A DNA stretch of 49,134 nt from Acetobacter orientalis (lineage in GTDB: Bacteria > Pseudomonadota > Alphaproteobacteria > Acetobacterales > Acetobacteraceae), in NCBI RefSeq assembly GCF_000963965.1, contig NZ_BAMX01000009.1, positions 1 through 49,134 of the forward strand, written 5' to 3'. The position numbers and the translations under genes were made by a program. The notes below the pieces were generated by a model. The model saw only the letters and a list, made by a program, of their open reading frames with translations, was not told where the DNA came from and did no database searches. Position 1 is the first letter of the stretch, and each line of letters starts with the position of its first letter. This document shows positions 1-9,894 of the stretch, piece by piece.

Positions 1-899
1 GTCTGAACGTGGGTAGAAGCCTGTGCAGCTTCAGCAACGATCTGGCGTGCACGTGCGCTCAGGACAGATTTATCCCAATCGAAGAACACGAGGTAAGAGC
101 GTGCTGGCAGCGGAGCGGGTGCTGCGACAACAGGTGCTGGTGGTGGTGGTGGTGGTGCTGTGTCAAACGCATAGCGCAGACCCAGAATGAACTGGTGGTT
201 AAAGCGGTGGTCAAAGTTGGTGTTGCCACGCCCTTTAGCACCGTTTGCATAGTTGGCTGTAGATGTGAAAGAACCGTCAGTGAAAGAGCCGGGCTGGCCG
301 ATCATGCGGTATTCTGTCGTAATCTGGAAGCCGGGAATGCCCGTGTCGTAAGCGGCACCAACAATACCCTGATAAGCAAAGCCACCATTTGTACCGCCAA
401 GGCGGCTAGTGTTAACATTGTTGTAGGTTGTAGTTGTGGGGTTATAATGCTGCCACAGGTAACCTGCACCAACGCCAACAAACGGTGTAACAGGCGCATC
501 AATACCGAACTGTTTCAGGTCGATATCGTACAGTACGTTGATAAAGCCGCCGTAAGACTGGTCGCTACCACGGGTACGGCCTGGTACAGATGTGCCACCC
601 TGATGGTTGATGTTGGAGTAGTTATAAACCCCTTCAACCTCAGCGCGCAGGCCATTGCCAAAGCCCCAGCCAAATGCACCAAAGCCAGTAAAGCCTGTGC
701 CGTGACGGAACTGAGAAGACGTTACGTTTTCGTTGGAAGACGCGCCACCACCAAAGCCGGAAGTGTGGGCGTGTTGGTTCTGAACCAGATTGTAACCACC
801 ACCTAGGTCAACGTAGGGGCCTGTGATTGTGGTTGCAAATGCGGCCGCCGGAGCCGCTGCCATTAGTGTTGTCGCAAGTAACGCGGTACGGAGACGCAT
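1..899 (-). CDS. OmpA-family outer-membrane protein, 3' end cut by window edge
   Basis: Reading the minus strand from the ATG at 897-899 gives one open frame to the left edge with no stop, so the C-terminus lies outside. Residues 1-22 form a signal peptide (MRLRTALLATTLMAAAPAAA). An eight-strand-type beta-barrel follows (GPYVDLGGGYN, then FVGVGAGYLW and FILGLRYAF), then a proline linker made by six consecutive CCA codons, then the start of an OmpA peptidoglycan-binding domain (YLVFFDWDKSVLSARA). It should anchor the outer membrane to the cell wall. A GAGGG ribosome site sits 8-10 nt before the ATG. The plus-strand frame covering 9-806 is an antisense shadow. The barrel-plus-OmpA architecture is clear; the exact role is not. 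Confidence 0.88.
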   Translation of the reverse strand, partial: MRLRTALLATTLMAAAPAAAFATTITGPYVDLGGGYNLVQNQHAHTSGFGGGASSNENVTSSQFRHGTGFTGFGAFGWGFGNGLRAEVEGVYNYSNINHQGGTSVPGRTRGSDQSYGGFINVLYDIDLKQFGIDAPVTPFVGVGAGYLWQHYNPTTTTYNNVNTSRLGGTNGGFAYQGIVGAAYDTGIPGFQITTEYRMIGQPGSFTDGSFTSTANYANGAKGRGNTNFDHRFNHQFILGLRYAFDTAPPPPPPAPVVAAPAPLPARSYLVFFDWDKSVLSARARQIVAEAAQASTHVQ

Positions 900-1235
900 G
901 TTTCTGCCCTCAATATTTCATCTGTTCGACTGTGTCGTTAACCATTTAGCGATCAAAGCCAGCAAGATGCCTAAAGCCGTATAAAACGAGAGGTTCCCTC
1001 AGAGAAACCATAACCTGTGCATTGGGTGCGATTAGGCGGAGTGACCGTGGTGTATTTGCAACAGTTTATAGCGGTGAGGCGATGCGCTGTTGCAGTATTG
1101 TGTAGTATTCGGGCGGCCACGACTTGTTAAGGAGAGAGTATCTAGCCAATGCAGCGCCCCATCTCTTGCGTAAATACGGCTAAATTAGGGCGCTGCAACG
1201 TCTGTGCAACGTAGTGTGTTGTAAATGCAATGAAT
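900..1235. other. 336-bp gap between ompA-like gene and aroKB
   Basis: Both neighbours are on the minus strand, so this holds the aroB 3' end and the promoter and leader of the OmpA-family gene. I see no credible ORF. The only clear structure is the inverted repeat at 1150-1197, listed separately. Confidence 0.6.
1150..1197 (-). terminator. 10-bp inverted repeat downstream of aroB
   Basis: Arms TGCAGCGCCC (1150-1159) and GGGCGCTGCA (1188-1197) are perfectly complementary around a 28-nt spacer, 38 nt beyond the aroB stop. No T-run follows on the minus strand, so this may be a Rho-dependent end, an RNA-stabilising hairpin or a protein site rather than a classical intrinsic terminator. Confidence 0.4.
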
Positions 1236-2969
1236 TTAGGGTTGGCACCCATCGGCCAGCAACACGTCTTGCACTGCTTCTGGTGGAACATCACGGGTTG
1301 TGAAGGCCTGACCAATGCCGTGCGTGAGCACGAAAGACAGCTTGCCATCTTGCATTTTTTTGTCGCGCTGCATGTGGGCCATCAGGCCTTTGGCGCTGAA
1401 AGTATGGGCGAGGTCACGAATATGTGTGGGCATTTTAAGGCGGGTTAAATGCGCCGTGACTCGGTCTAGGTCGGTTTGGGGGCATAGGCCCAACCGTACA
1501 GAAAGAGCAAAGGCAAGGTTAAGGCCTATGGCCACAGCCTCACCATGTAAGAGGCGGCCATCGTAGCCCAACTCGGCCTCAAGGGCGTGGCCAAACGTGT
1601 GCCCTAAATTGAGCAGGGCGCGACCATTACTACTTTGTTGTTCACGCTCATCTGCGGCAACGACACAGGCTTTAAAGGCGCAGGCTTGCCGTACGGCTTC
1701 AATTTGTGCCTCTGGGTCTCCGTCTAGTACGGCGGCACCGTTTTTCTCGCACCATTCAAAAAGTGCGGGGTCACCAATTAGGCCGGACTTCACAATTTCA
1801 GCGTAGCCTGCAACCAGTTCGCGCCAGGGGAGGGTGGCAAGGGCGGCTGTATCAGCAAGTACGCAAAGCGGTTGATGAAAGGCGCCAACAAGGTTTTTGC
1901 CCCAGCGTGTGTTAATGCCCGTTTTGCCGCCAACTGAGGAATCGACCTGAGACAGCAGAGTGGTGGGAATTTGCACAAATGGCAGGCCGCGCAGGGTTGA
2001 TGCGGCAATAAAGCCAGCAAGATCGCCGACTACGCCGCCACCAAAGGCAATAATGGTGGTTTTGCGCTCAACACCACTTTCCAGAATGTCGTTAACCAAC
2101 CTTTCATAGGTTGCAAAACTTTTGGAGTGCTCGCCCGGCTTCACCACGAGTGTACGGAAGGTGATGTTGGTCTCTGAGAGCGAATCGTGCAGTTTGGGGA
2201 GGTGTCGTGCCGCAACGTTTTCATCTGTGATGATGACAACGTTTTTCTGTGGCAGAAGCGGGGCCAGAAGAGCACCCGCGCGGCTGATAAGGCCAGTGCC
2301 AATAACCACATCATACCGTGCGTTGCTAAGGGTAATGGGTAGCTGCACTGGCCTGCGGGAAAGGGCTAGGGCTTCAATAACGCGCGTCGTGCTGTAGTCC
2401 ACGTTGTGCTCTCCACAATCAACAACAATATCGGCTTCGGCGTAGAAGGGGTGGCGTATCGTCATAAGGCGCGCCAGCACATCCCGCGGGGAGGCCTCGT
2501 TTAAAAGGGGGCGGTGGCTGCGCCCTTGCACGCGCCGCAAAAGCACGGGCAGGGGGCAACGTAGCCAGATGGAAATAGCCCGCTCGCGCACTAAAGCGCG
2601 GGTGCTGGCATCCATAAAGGCACCGCCGCCAGTGGCCAGTACCATTGGGGGGCCTTCAAGCAGGCGGCGGATAACGCGCCGCTCGCCATCTCGGAAGGCA
2701 GGTTCGCCGTAGAGTCGGAACACATCAGCAATAGAGCAGCCAGCGGCGCGTTCTATTTCCACATCGGCATCAACAAAGGGCAGGCCAAGGCGTACTGCCA
2801 GCCTGCGGCCAATGGTGGTCTTGCCCGCGCCCATAAGGCCTACAAGAACAATGGTGCGCCCTGAGGGAATAAGCCCGCCACTATGGCGGCGGCCTACCCT
2901 TTCAAGGTCGAGGGGAATGGGCGGGGGGTCCGCCGTGTCGGAGGAAGGTGACGAGATACGTGATGACAT
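1236..2969 (-). CDS. aroKB: Fused shikimate kinase / 3-dehydroquinate synthase (AroK-AroB)
   Basis: A 577-residue bifunctional shikimate-pathway enzyme. Residues about 38-200 are shikimate kinase: P-loop GLMGAGKTT, acidic DADVEIE shikimate/Mg site and ATGGGAF. Residues about 215-575 are 3-dehydroquinate synthase: NAD-binding [30 protein letters not shown], and zinc ligands in [11 protein letters not shown] and HGEAVAIG. AroB makes dehydroquinate from DAHP and AroK phosphorylates shikimate later in the pathway, so the fusion joins two non-consecutive steps. The start at 2969 (MSSRISSP) is chosen because longer frames upstream are low-complexity and run antisense into the next gene. Divergent from the 3033 gene, sharing a 63-bp promoter region. 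Fused AroKB is known in other bacteria; I see no missing catalytic motif. Confidence 0.95.
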   Translation of the reverse strand: MSSRISSPSSDTADPPPIPLDLERVGRRHSGGLIPSGRTIVLVGLMGAGKTTIGRRLAVRLGLPFVDADVEIERAAGCSIADVFRLYGEPAFRDGERRVIRRLLEGPPMVLATGGGAFMDASTRALVRERAISIWLRCPLPVLLRRVQGRSHRPLLNEASPRDVLARLMTIRHPFYAEADIVVDCGEHNVDYSTTRVIEALALSRRPVQLPITLSNARYDVVIGTGLISRAGALLAPLLPQKNVVIITDENVAARHLPKLHDSLSETNITFRTLVVKPGEHSKSFATYERLVNDILESGVERKTTIIAFGGGVVGDLAGFIAASTLRGLPFVQIPTTLLSQVDSSVGGKTGINTRWGKNLVGAFHQPLCVLADTAALATLPWRELVAGYAEIVKSGLIGDPALFEWCEKNGAAVLDGDPEAQIEAVRQACAFKACVVAADEREQQSSNGRALLNLGHTFGHALEAELGYDGRLLHGEAVAIGLNLAFALSVRLGLCPQTDLDRVTAHLTRLKMPTHIRDLAHTFSAKGLMAHMQRDKKMQDGKLSFVLTHGIGQAFTTRDVPPEAVQDVLLADGCQP

Positions 2970-3032
2970 GAACCGCAGCTTACCATAGAGCAGAAAGAAC
3001 ACATCTACCTCTGTTAGCAGGGAGCTTAAAGT

Positions 3033-3284
3033 ATGAGCCGCATGGTTCTTGTTATTGTCGCGGTGGTTTGCATTGCTTTTGTAGGCGGTATTGCGTCTCT
3101 TGGTCTGTCTGGCCATGCGCCGGTGCCACAGCCTGTGCACCGTGATATACCGCTGCAAGCCCCGCAGCAGGCTGTGCAGGCCCCAACCACACCTGTGCCC
3201 CCGCCCCCGCCAGCCCCCCTTGTAACCCCGCTTAGCCCTGCACCGCAGGGAGCGCCCGTTACGCCGGCCCCCGCGGCGCATTAA
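3033..3284 (+). CDS. Small proline-rich single-pass membrane protein
   Basis: An 83-residue protein with one N-terminal membrane segment (about residues 4-26, [21 protein letters not shown]) and a tail rich in Pro, Ala and Gln. Its TAA shares one base with the xerD ATG (TAATG), which implies translational coupling and supports that it is real. The AGGGAG upstream of the ATG is a good ribosome site. I do not recognise a family. The tail resembles a low-complexity periplasmic or cytosolic spacer, and function is unknown. Confidence 0.65.
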   Translation: MSRMVLVIVAVVCIAFVGGIASLGLSGHAPVPQPVHRDIPLQAPQQAVQAPTTPVPPPPPAPLVTPLSPAPQGAPVTPAPAAH

Positions 3285-4219
3285 TGGCTGTAGGGCACGA
3301 GGTTGAACTGTTTTTGGAGATGCTGGCGGCAGAGCGCGCGGCATCGCCTAACACGCTTTTAGCCTATAGTGCTGATCTGGAGTCCTGCACGGCATTTTTG
3401 GCAGCGCAGGGCGTGTTGCCTGTCTATGCCAAAGCAGAGGAACTGGCCGCGTGGTTGGCAGATTTAAGCCTAGATGGCCAAAGCCGCCGTACGGTGGCCC
3501 GCAGGCTTTCATGCTTAAAGCAGTTCTATCTTTTTTTGCTGCGTGAAGGGGTAAGAAAAGACAACCCGGCCGCAAACCTAGATGCCCCCCGGCCTGAAGC
3601 AACGCTGCCGCATTTTTTATCCGAATCCGAAGTGGTGGCGTTGCTAGAAGCCTGTAGCGCCCCAGAAGGGGCGAGTATTGCCCAAAAGCGTAGGGCGCTG
3701 GTGGCCCGTGCAGCGCTTGAACTGCTTTATGCTTCTGGCCTGCGTATTACGGAGTTGCTGACTCTACCGCGTGAAGCCCTGCGGGCAGATAAACCCATGC
3801 TCCTGATTCGCGGTAAAGGGGGGCGGGAGCGACTGGTGCCTATTTCTGAAAGCGCGCGTGAAGCTGCCTTGGCCCTTTATGCGTGTGATGCATGGCGCGA
3901 AAGCCCATGGCTGTTTCCGGGGCGGGACGCCAAACGGGCTTTAACCCGCCAAGCCTTTGATAAAATTTTGCATGAAGTGGGGTTGCGTGCGGGACTCGAC
4001 CCGCAGCGTTTGTCTCCGCATGTTTTACGGCACTCTTTTGCTACGCATTTATTGGCGCATGGGGCCGACCTGCGCGCCCTGCAAATGCTGCTGGGCCATG
4101 CAGATATCGCCACAACCCAGATTTACACCCACGTGCAGACAGAACGGCTGAAACAGGCGGTGGAAGCCTATCACCCCCTCGCCACACAGCCAGACAAAAC
4201 AGCGCAAAAAACAGGCTAA
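3284..4219 (+). CDS. xerD: Tyrosine recombinase XerD
   Basis: A 311-residue site-specific recombinase that resolves chromosome dimers at dif together with XerC. Residues 1-100 form the SAM-like core-binding domain ([24 protein letters not shown]). The catalytic domain shows Arg in [10 protein letters not shown], Lys in [12 protein letters not shown], the [12 protein letters not shown] box (His-x-x-Arg), [15 protein letters not shown] (His and nucleophilic Tyr) and the XerD-like C-terminal AYHPLA. It is the usual chromosomal length and has no integrase-type neighbours or att repeats, so it is a housekeeping Xer protein. XerD rather than XerC is judged from the C-terminal end and the aroKB/accA context; that part is less certain. 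Confidence 0.9.
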   Translation: MAVGHEVELFLEMLAAERAASPNTLLAYSADLESCTAFLAAQGVLPVYAKAEELAAWLADLSLDGQSRRTVARRLSCLKQFYLFLLREGVRKDNPAANLDAPRPEATLPHFLSESEVVALLEACSAPEGASIAQKRRALVARAALELLYASGLRITELLTLPREALRADKPMLLIRGKGGRERLVPISESAREAALALYACDAWRESPWLFPGRDAKRALTRQAFDKILHEVGLRAGLDPQRLSPHVLRHSFATHLLAHGADLRALQMLLGHADIATTQIYTHVQTERLKQAVEAYHPLATQPDKTAQKTG

Positions 4220-4291
4220 GCGCCTGATATCTGCATTTGAGATGCACGAAGTCTCTTGGTTTTATGTGTGACTGTGCTATCCGCTTTGGCC

Positions 4292-5248
4292 ATGCGTCAG
4301 TTCCTGGATTTCGAAAAGCCCGTCGCCGAACTTGAGAACAAGATCGACGAACTGCGGCAAATGACCGACCCGCACGGGGTCAATATTGCAGAAGAGACCG
4401 CCCGCCTTCAGGATAAGGCGGAAAAGCACCTGCGCACCATTTATGCCAAGCTTACGCCTTGGCAGAAGGTACAGGTTGCGCGGCATGCTCAGCGCCCCCA
4501 CACGCAGGACTATATCAGCACCCTGCTGACCGAGTTCACCCCTCTTGCGGGTGACAGGCTCTATGCTGATGATAAAGCTATTATTGGCGGTATTGGCCGC
4601 TTTGATGGCACACCTGTGGTGGTTATTGGCACAGAGCGCGGTTCTGACCTTGAAACGCGTCTGGCGCATAACTTTGGCATGGCGCGCCCCGAAGGCTACC
4701 GCAAAGCGCAGCGTCTGGTGAAGCTGGCTGGCCGTTTTAAGCTGCCTATCCTCACCTTTATTGACACAGCAGGCGCGTGGCCGGGTATTGATGCAGAAGA
4801 GCGCGGGCAGGCCGAAGCCATTGCCCGCTCTATTGAGGTCTGCCTTGAAGCCCCGGTACCCTTAATTGCGACTGTTATTGGTGAAGGTGGGTCTGGCGGC
4901 GCTGTGGCGCTTGGTGCGGGTGACCGCGTACTTATGCTTGAGCACGCAATCTACTCCGTGATCTCACCCGAAGCGTGTGCGTCTATTTTGTGGCGTGACC
5001 CCAAACAGGCCAGCACAGCAGCAGAAACCTTGCGCCTTACCGCCCAAGACCTGCACCGTTTGGGCTTGGTAGACCGTATTATTAGTGAGCCAGTTGGCGG
5101 TGCGCAGCGTGACCCGCAAAGCGCGCTTGCGTCTGTGCATAAAGTGCTGGCGGAGGAACTGAAGGCTCTGCTGCCTTTAGCGCCCGCTCGCTTGAAAGAA
5201 CTCCGCCGGGAGAAATTCTTGGCAATGGGGCGCGATAACCTGACCTGA
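4292..5248 (+). CDS. accA: Acetyl-CoA carboxylase carboxyltransferase subunit alpha
   Basis: A 318-residue alpha subunit of acetyl-CoA carboxylase, which with AccD moves CO2 from carboxybiotin to acetyl-CoA to give malonyl-CoA for fatty acid synthesis. The start MRQFLDFEKPVAELENKI is the conserved N-terminus of the family; a frame opening at 4256 adds 12 unrelated residues. Recognisable blocks are FGMARPEGYRKAQRLV, TFIDTAGAWPGIDAEERGQ, the oxyanion-hole region GEGGSGGAVALG and YSVISPEACASILWRD. It lies 72 bp after xerD on the same strand. A perfect hairpin overlaps its stop codon. Confidence 0.97.
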   Translation: MRQFLDFEKPVAELENKIDELRQMTDPHGVNIAEETARLQDKAEKHLRTIYAKLTPWQKVQVARHAQRPHTQDYISTLLTEFTPLAGDRLYADDKAIIGGIGRFDGTPVVVIGTERGSDLETRLAHNFGMARPEGYRKAQRLVKLAGRFKLPILTFIDTAGAWPGIDAEERGQAEAIARSIEVCLEAPVPLIATVIGEGGSGGAVALGAGDRVLMLEHAIYSVISPEACASILWRDPKQASTAAETLRLTAQDLHRLGLVDRIISEPVGGAQRDPQSALASVHKVLAEELKALLPLAPARLKELRREKFLAMGRDNLT

Positions 5249-5270
5249 TTTGTAACAGGTCAGGCTTTTA
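5239..5270 (+). terminator. Hairpin overlapping accA stop
   Basis: CCTGACCTG (5239-5247) pairs perfectly with CAGGTCAGG (5256-5264) around an 8-nt loop, followed by CTTTTAA. The left arm contains part of the stop codon, so terminating ribosomes would cover it. The U-tract is short. The next gene is convergent, ending at 5284. Confidence 0.7.
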
Positions 5271-5283
5271 AGGCCTTAGGCGC

Positions 5284-6036
5284 TCAGGGCGGTGGCTCTC
5301 CTTCAAGGGGGGCGCCGCCTTTTTCTTTGAGCAGCGTATAAATGGCGTGGGCGGCTTGTTCGACTGCCTCTTTGTCCTGCCCTTTGGCCACAAGGGCCAC
5401 GCCGCGCCTGCCATCTTCACGGTGGAAAGGGTAAGACCCAAGATCTAGCTGGGGGTAGGTGTTTTGAATGGCTTCCAGCCCATCAGCAATGGTGCCCTCA
5501 AATAGGTTGAGTGTGTGCCATGTGCGTGAAAATACGGGGGCACCCTGTTTAAGAGTAGGGGCCAGCTCTTCAAACATGGCGCGCATAATGCGGGGTACGC
5601 CCGCCATAACGTGCACATTGCCAATAGAAAAACCCGGTGCACGAGAAACAGGGTTGGGTATGGGGGTGGCCCCGCGTGGCAGCTTGGCCATGCGCTGGCG
5701 GGCTGGGTTGAAGTCTGCCCCAAACTGTTCTTTGAGCATGTCGTACGTGGCGGGGTGAAATTCCCACGCAACACCAAAGGCTTCGGCAACGCAGGGAGCG
5801 GTTATATCGTCGTGCGTGGGGCCAATACCGCCTGTGGTAAACACTTCATCAAAGCGGGCGCGTAGGTCTGTGACATTGGCCACAATAGTTTCGCGAATAT
5901 CTGGAATAACCCGAATTTCATGCAAGGGTATACCGAGCTCGCCAAGGCGGGTGGCCAGATATTGAATATTGTCGTCTCGTGTGCGGCCAGAGAGAATTTC
6001 GTTGCCAATCAAAAGAAGGGCGGCGGTACGGCGCAT
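5284..6036 (-). CDS. CinA N-terminal-like molybdopterin-binding-fold protein
   Basis: A 250-residue protein with a single MoCF/MogA-type domain: LLIGNEILSGRTRDDN at the N-terminus, FTTGGIGPTHDDIT in the centre and MAGVPRIMRAMFEEL later. It matches the N-terminal half of CinA but lacks the C-terminal nicotinamide-nucleotide amidase domain, as in the short stand-alone competence/damage-inducible-protein-A homologues of many Alphaproteobacteria. Substrate is not known; the CinA N-domain in other bacteria is an ADP-ribose pyrophosphatase, which is not shown here. The start at 6036 (MRRTAALLL) has AAAGGA at proper spacing; the frame could open 8 codons earlier. Confidence 0.85.
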   Translation of the reverse strand: MRRTAALLLIGNEILSGRTRDDNIQYLATRLGELGIPLHEIRVIPDIRETIVANVTDLRARFDEVFTTGGIGPTHDDITAPCVAEAFGVAWEFHPATYDMLKEQFGADFNPARQRMAKLPRGATPIPNPVSRAPGFSIGNVHVMAGVPRIMRAMFEELAPTLKQGAPVFSRTWHTLNLFEGTIADGLEAIQNTYPQLDLGSYPFHREDGRRGVALVAKGQDKEAVEQAAHAIYTLLKEKGGAPLEGEPPP

Positions 6037-6199
6037 GAAAAACTGTCCTTTCAGCAACACCCAAAAGGGGTAACGTGTGCTTTGGCAGTAGCATGGGCTG
6101 CCCCTTAAAACGGGTCAATGGTCTGAAAAATATCAGGCGGAAGGGTTTTACGCTGTTTTTAGATTGACCAAGTGCGGTGCAGTTCATAGCTTCCGCCCC

Positions 6200-7825
6200 A
6201 TGTCAGATAGCCGTACAGCACCCGAACCCACCCTTCCGCGCGCCTGGCCTTTTGAGGAGGCGCGCAAACTTGCCACTCATGTAGAGGCCCGCACGGCCAA
6301 AGCGGGTGCCACCGATGATGCGCGCCCCGCACTGCTAGAGACAGGCTACGGCCCCTCTGGCCTGCCGCATATTGGCACGTTTGGCGAGGTTGCCCGCACG
6401 TCTTGGGTGCGGCAGGCTTACACCGCCCTTACTGGCCGCCCCTCACGCCTGCTGGCGTTTTCTGATGATATGGACGCATTGCGTAAGGTGCCAGACAATG
6501 TGCCCAACCGCGATATGCTGGAAAAATTTATCGGTCAGCCGCTGTCTCGTGTGCCAGACCCCTTTGGCACCCACGACTCGTTTGCAGCACACAATAATGC
6601 CCGCCTGTGCAGCTTTTTAGACAGCTTTGGCTTTGATTACGAATTTGCCTCTTCTACTGCGTATTATACTGGCGGGCGCTTTGATGCCGCATTGAAGCGC
6701 GTGCTTGAAGTGCATGAAGACGTTGTAAATGTTATTGCCCCAACATTAGGGCCAGACCGCCGGGCAACCTATTCCCCCGTATTGCCGCTGCACCCGCGCA
6801 CGGGTGAGGTCATGCAGGTGAAAATGGATGCCGTAGACCCTGTAGCTGGCACTGTACGCTGGACAGACCCTGCAACGGGGGAGGTGTTTGAAACACCTGT
6901 AACCGGTGGCCACGCAAAAATGCAGTGGAAAGCCGACTGGGCCATGCGTTGGTATGCGTTGGGTGTTGACTATGAAATGTCAGGCAAAGACCTGATTGAT
7001 AGTGTGCGCCTGTCTGGCAAAATTTGCCGTATTCTGGGCGGTGAACCACCCTCTGGTCTGACCTACGAGCTGTTTTTGGACGAGCAGGGCCAGAAAATTT
7101 CTAAGTCAAAAGGTAACGGCCTGTCGGTTGAGGAATGGCTGCGTTACGCGCCGCAGGAAAGCCTTGGGCAGTTTATGTTCAACCAGCCCCAGCGCGCAAA
7201 ACGGCTTTATTTTGACGTTATTCCCAAAACGGCAGATGACTATTTGGCCCACGTTGAAAAAGCCAAACAGCTTCAGGCGCAAGACCCCAAAGGCAACGAC
7301 CTACGCGCTAACCCCGCATGGTTTATTAATGGGGGCGACATTGCCGCAGATGCAGGGTCTCCAGTTTCTTTTGGCATGTTGCTGAACTTGGCCAGCGTTG
7401 CCAATGCTGAAACACCAGAGGTGCTGTGGGGCTTTATACGCCGCTACGATGCCACCGTATCGCCTGAAAGCCACCCTATGCTGGCGGGCTTGGTTAAGCA
7501 TGCCATTGCTTACTACGCAGATTTTGTACGCCCGGCCAAAACCTTCCGTGCGCCAAGCGAAAAAGAGCGCACAGCCTTGGTTGACCTAGCCGAAGCGCTG
7601 CGTGGTTATGAAGGGGAGGCAGCAGATGCCTCTACTTTACAGAATTTGGTTTTTGAAATTGGTAAGCGCCACGAGTTTGAACCGCTTAGAAGCTGGTTTG
7701 GCTGCCTGTACGAAGTCTTGCTTGGCCAGAAAGAAGGCCCACGTTTTGGGGGGTTTGTTGCGTTGTACGGCGTGGCAGAAACCGTAGCCTTGATAGAGGC
7801 AGCCCTTTTGCGTGAGCAGCACTGA
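6200..7825 (+). CDS. lysS: Class I lysyl-tRNA synthetase
   Basis: A 541-residue class I LysRS, the Rossmann-fold form found in archaea and some bacteria including Alphaproteobacteria, unrelated to the class II enzyme of E. coli. It charges tRNA-Lys with lysine. The HIGH-type signature is PHIGT (residues about 56-60) and the KMSKS-type signature is KISKSKGNG (about 299-307). The start at [10 protein letters not shown] is chosen over one 12 codons upstream because the extra residues look random. The gene is followed after 17 bp by an MprF-like gene, whose family uses lysyl-tRNA as donor; see findings. Confidence 0.95.
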   Translation: MSDSRTAPEPTLPRAWPFEEARKLATHVEARTAKAGATDDARPALLETGYGPSGLPHIGTFGEVARTSWVRQAYTALTGRPSRLLAFSDDMDALRKVPDNVPNRDMLEKFIGQPLSRVPDPFGTHDSFAAHNNARLCSFLDSFGFDYEFASSTAYYTGGRFDAALKRVLEVHEDVVNVIAPTLGPDRRATYSPVLPLHPRTGEVMQVKMDAVDPVAGTVRWTDPATGEVFETPVTGGHAKMQWKADWAMRWYALGVDYEMSGKDLIDSVRLSGKICRILGGEPPSGLTYELFLDEQGQKISKSKGNGLSVEEWLRYAPQESLGQFMFNQPQRAKRLYFDVIPKTADDYLAHVEKAKQLQAQDPKGNDLRANPAWFINGGDIAADAGSPVSFGMLLNLASVANAETPEVLWGFIRRYDATVSPESHPMLAGLVKHAIAYYADFVRPAKTFRAPSEKERTALVDLAEALRGYEGEAADASTLQNLVFEIGKRHEFEPLRSWFGCLYEVLLGQKEGPRFGGFVALYGVAETVALIEAALLREQH

Positions 7826-7842
7826 AACAGGTTAAGGTTGGC

Positions 7843-9894
7843 ATGGTAGAAAACGGGCAGGACACACGGCAGGGGCAAGTGCCCAAGCCGCAGGGGTGTA
7901 AGCGGTGGCTTAAACACCTGCCGCACCTACTGGGCCTGTTGCTTATGGTGGCCGCTATTGTTGTGGTGCAGCACGAGTTGCGGCACCTACGGCTGGCAGA
8001 AATTAAGCAGGCCATAAAAGCCATACCCACCAAGCAGCTTGCTTTAGGGGTGGCGTGTACCTTTCTGTCTTATTTTGTTTTGTCGTTTTACGACCGGTTG
8101 GCGGTTAGGCAGGTGGGCTATGGCCACCTGTCTTTTAAGCGCACGGCGTTTGCTGCGTTTTGCTCTTATGTATTGTCGCACAATTTAGGGTTTTCTGCGG
8201 TTTCTGGCGCTGCGGTGCGGTACAGGCTGTACCGTAACTGGGGCGTTAGCTCTTTTTGTATTGCCCAGATTATTGCCTTTTGCTCTGCTACCTACCTGTT
8301 GGGTGCCGCCGTGCTTATTGGCGGCGTGCTGGTGTGGGAGCCATCAGTTATCCCTATGGCGGGTAGCCATATACCCGGTGTTGTGTTGGCGGGTATTGGC
8401 ATACTGCTATGGGCCTGCGTGCTGGCCTATATTGGGCTGGCCTTTAAGGTGCGTACCTTTACCTTTAAACGCTGGACAATAGACCTGCCATCGCCCCTTA
8501 TGGCGGTGCTGCAAACGGTTGTTGCGGCAGCAGATGTTGCAGCAACGGCAGCTATTGCCTTTGTGCTGCTGCCGCCTGGCGCACACATAGATTACGGGTC
8601 TTTTCTAGCAATTTACATTGCCTCTTACACGGCAGGGCTGGTGGCAAGTGTGCCCGGTGGCCTTGGGGTGTTTGACGGGGCCATGTTGTTGGCGCTTTCA
8701 CCTTATATGCCCGCGCCCCAAATTATGGGTGTGGTGCTTATTTTTAGGCTGTTTTACTACATTATTCCGCTATTTATGGCGGGGGTTATGTTTGCCGCGC
8801 ACGAGCTGTTTTTGCGCGGAGATGACGCCTTGGCAGCCAAAAAACAGCAACAGGCCCAAAAGCCGCGCCGCGTCAGGCCGAGCCAATTAGTGCGCGAGAG
8901 CGAGGCCGGGTTTTCGGTCGCTGTCGCAACGGGCACCGTGTCTTTATGTGGCATTATGTTGATCTGCCTTGTGCTGCTAGACCCGGTAGCCAAATTTGCC
9001 GTTGTTTCTGGCCCCTTGGTTGCGTGGTCTAGCGCTATTAGCACGTATCTGCTCTCTCTTATGGGGGTGGGGCTTATTGGGCTGGCTATTGGCCTTTCTC
9101 AACGCGTAACACTGGCATGGCGGGCAACACTGGGGCTGTTGGTGCTGGCCGCAGTTATTACCTTCTTGCGTGGTAATACTGTGTTTGTGCCGGTTATGCT
9201 GGGCTTGTCTGCTTTTTTGATAGCGCCTTTCCGCTCTTGCTATTACCGGCGGGCCCGGTTGTTGAGCGAGCCACTTTCTACCCCCACTTTACTGTGCCTG
9301 TTGCTGTTGTTTGGCTGCGTTATTGCGCTGGCCTCTCGCCATGCAGGTGGAAGCTGGTGGGAAATGGTGTTTGTGCTGCCTTATTCCGGCGCTGTGCGCT
9401 GGACGGTTGCTTTGTCTGTGGTGTTAGCTCTTTTGGTTATTGGCCGCCTTATGTTGCCGGGCCGCATAAAGGTAAAACCGTGGGACAATGCTGCGTGGCA
9501 GCACTACCAAACCCTAGACCACGCTATGCCAGCCCTGCCTAATATCTCCCCCGATGGATACGTAACGGGTGAGGGCGGAGAGGCTGTTATACCCATATGT
9601 TACAGGGGTGCGTTTTTAGTTGGGTTGGGAGACCCCGCCGGTGCTGAAGATGACAGTGTTTCAGCGATATGGCGCCTGCGAGACCTAGCCTGCCAAGACG
9701 GTTTAAAGCCTGTGTTCTGGCAAGTGGGTACACCGTTTTTGCGTATTTATGATGATATTGGCCTTAATGTATGGCCGCTGGATGAAAACGGAGATTTGAA
9801 TTTCTGTTATCCGGCAGAAGATATTGCTCTGGCATCGCGTTTTGTTGCTACGTATAAGGACGGCAACGCAGAGCCTTCTGTTCCTGCGTTGTAG
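7843..9894 (+). CDS. MprF-like flippase with shortened lysyltransferase domain
   Basis: A 683-residue polytopic membrane protein. Residues about 25-325 are the flippase module (UPF0104/LPG-synthase TM) with the hallmark SVPGGLGVFDGAML; about 365-545 is a second set of membrane helices; about 555-655 begins the cytosolic GNAT-type synthase domain (VGLGDPAG, then GLKPVFWQVGTPFLRIYDDIGL). In MprF that domain normally continues for roughly 150-200 residues more and holds the aminoacyl-tRNA and lipid sites. Here it stops after about 100 residues with an unrelated tail, and only 59 bp separate its stop from marC, so the rest is not present in another frame. It may flip lipids without making lysyl-phosphatidylglycerol. 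The start ATG is close behind lysS, suggesting cotranscription. Confidence 0.8.
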   Translation: MVENGQDTRQGQVPKPQGCKRWLKHLPHLLGLLLMVAAIVVVQHELRHLRLAEIKQAIKAIPTKQLALGVACTFLSYFVLSFYDRLAVRQVGYGHLSFKRTAFAAFCSYVLSHNLGFSAVSGAAVRYRLYRNWGVSSFCIAQIIAFCSATYLLGAAVLIGGVLVWEPSVIPMAGSHIPGVVLAGIGILLWACVLAYIGLAFKVRTFTFKRWTIDLPSPLMAVLQTVVAAADVAATAAIAFVLLPPGAHIDYGSFLAIYIASYTAGLVASVPGGLGVFDGAMLLALSPYMPAPQIMGVVLIFRLFYYIIPLFMAGVMFAAHELFLRGDDALAAKKQQQAQKPRRVRPSQLVRESEAGFSVAVATGTVSLCGIMLICLVLLDPVAKFAVVSGPLVAWSSAISTYLLSLMGVGLIGLAIGLSQRVTLAWRATLGLLVLAAVITFLRGNTVFVPVMLGLSAFLIAPFRSCYYRRARLLSEPLSTPTLLCLLLLFGCVIALASRHAGGSWWEMVFVLPYSGAVRWTVALSVVLALLVIGRLMLPGRIKVKPWDNAAWQHYQTLDHAMPALPNISPDGYVTGEGGEAVIPICYRGAFLVGLGDPAGAEDDSVSAIWRLRDLACQDGLKPVFWQVGTPFLRIYDDIGLNVWPLDENGDLNFCYPAEDIALASRFVATYKDGNAEPSVPAL

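Noticed and set aside
9..806. Long plus-strand frame with Cys/Trp-rich translation
   Set aside because: It is antisense to a clear OmpA-family protein read on the minus strand; composition is not protein-like.
3284..4219. Integrase of a mobile element
   Set aside because: XerD-like length and motifs, core gene neighbours, no att-type repeats or cargo.
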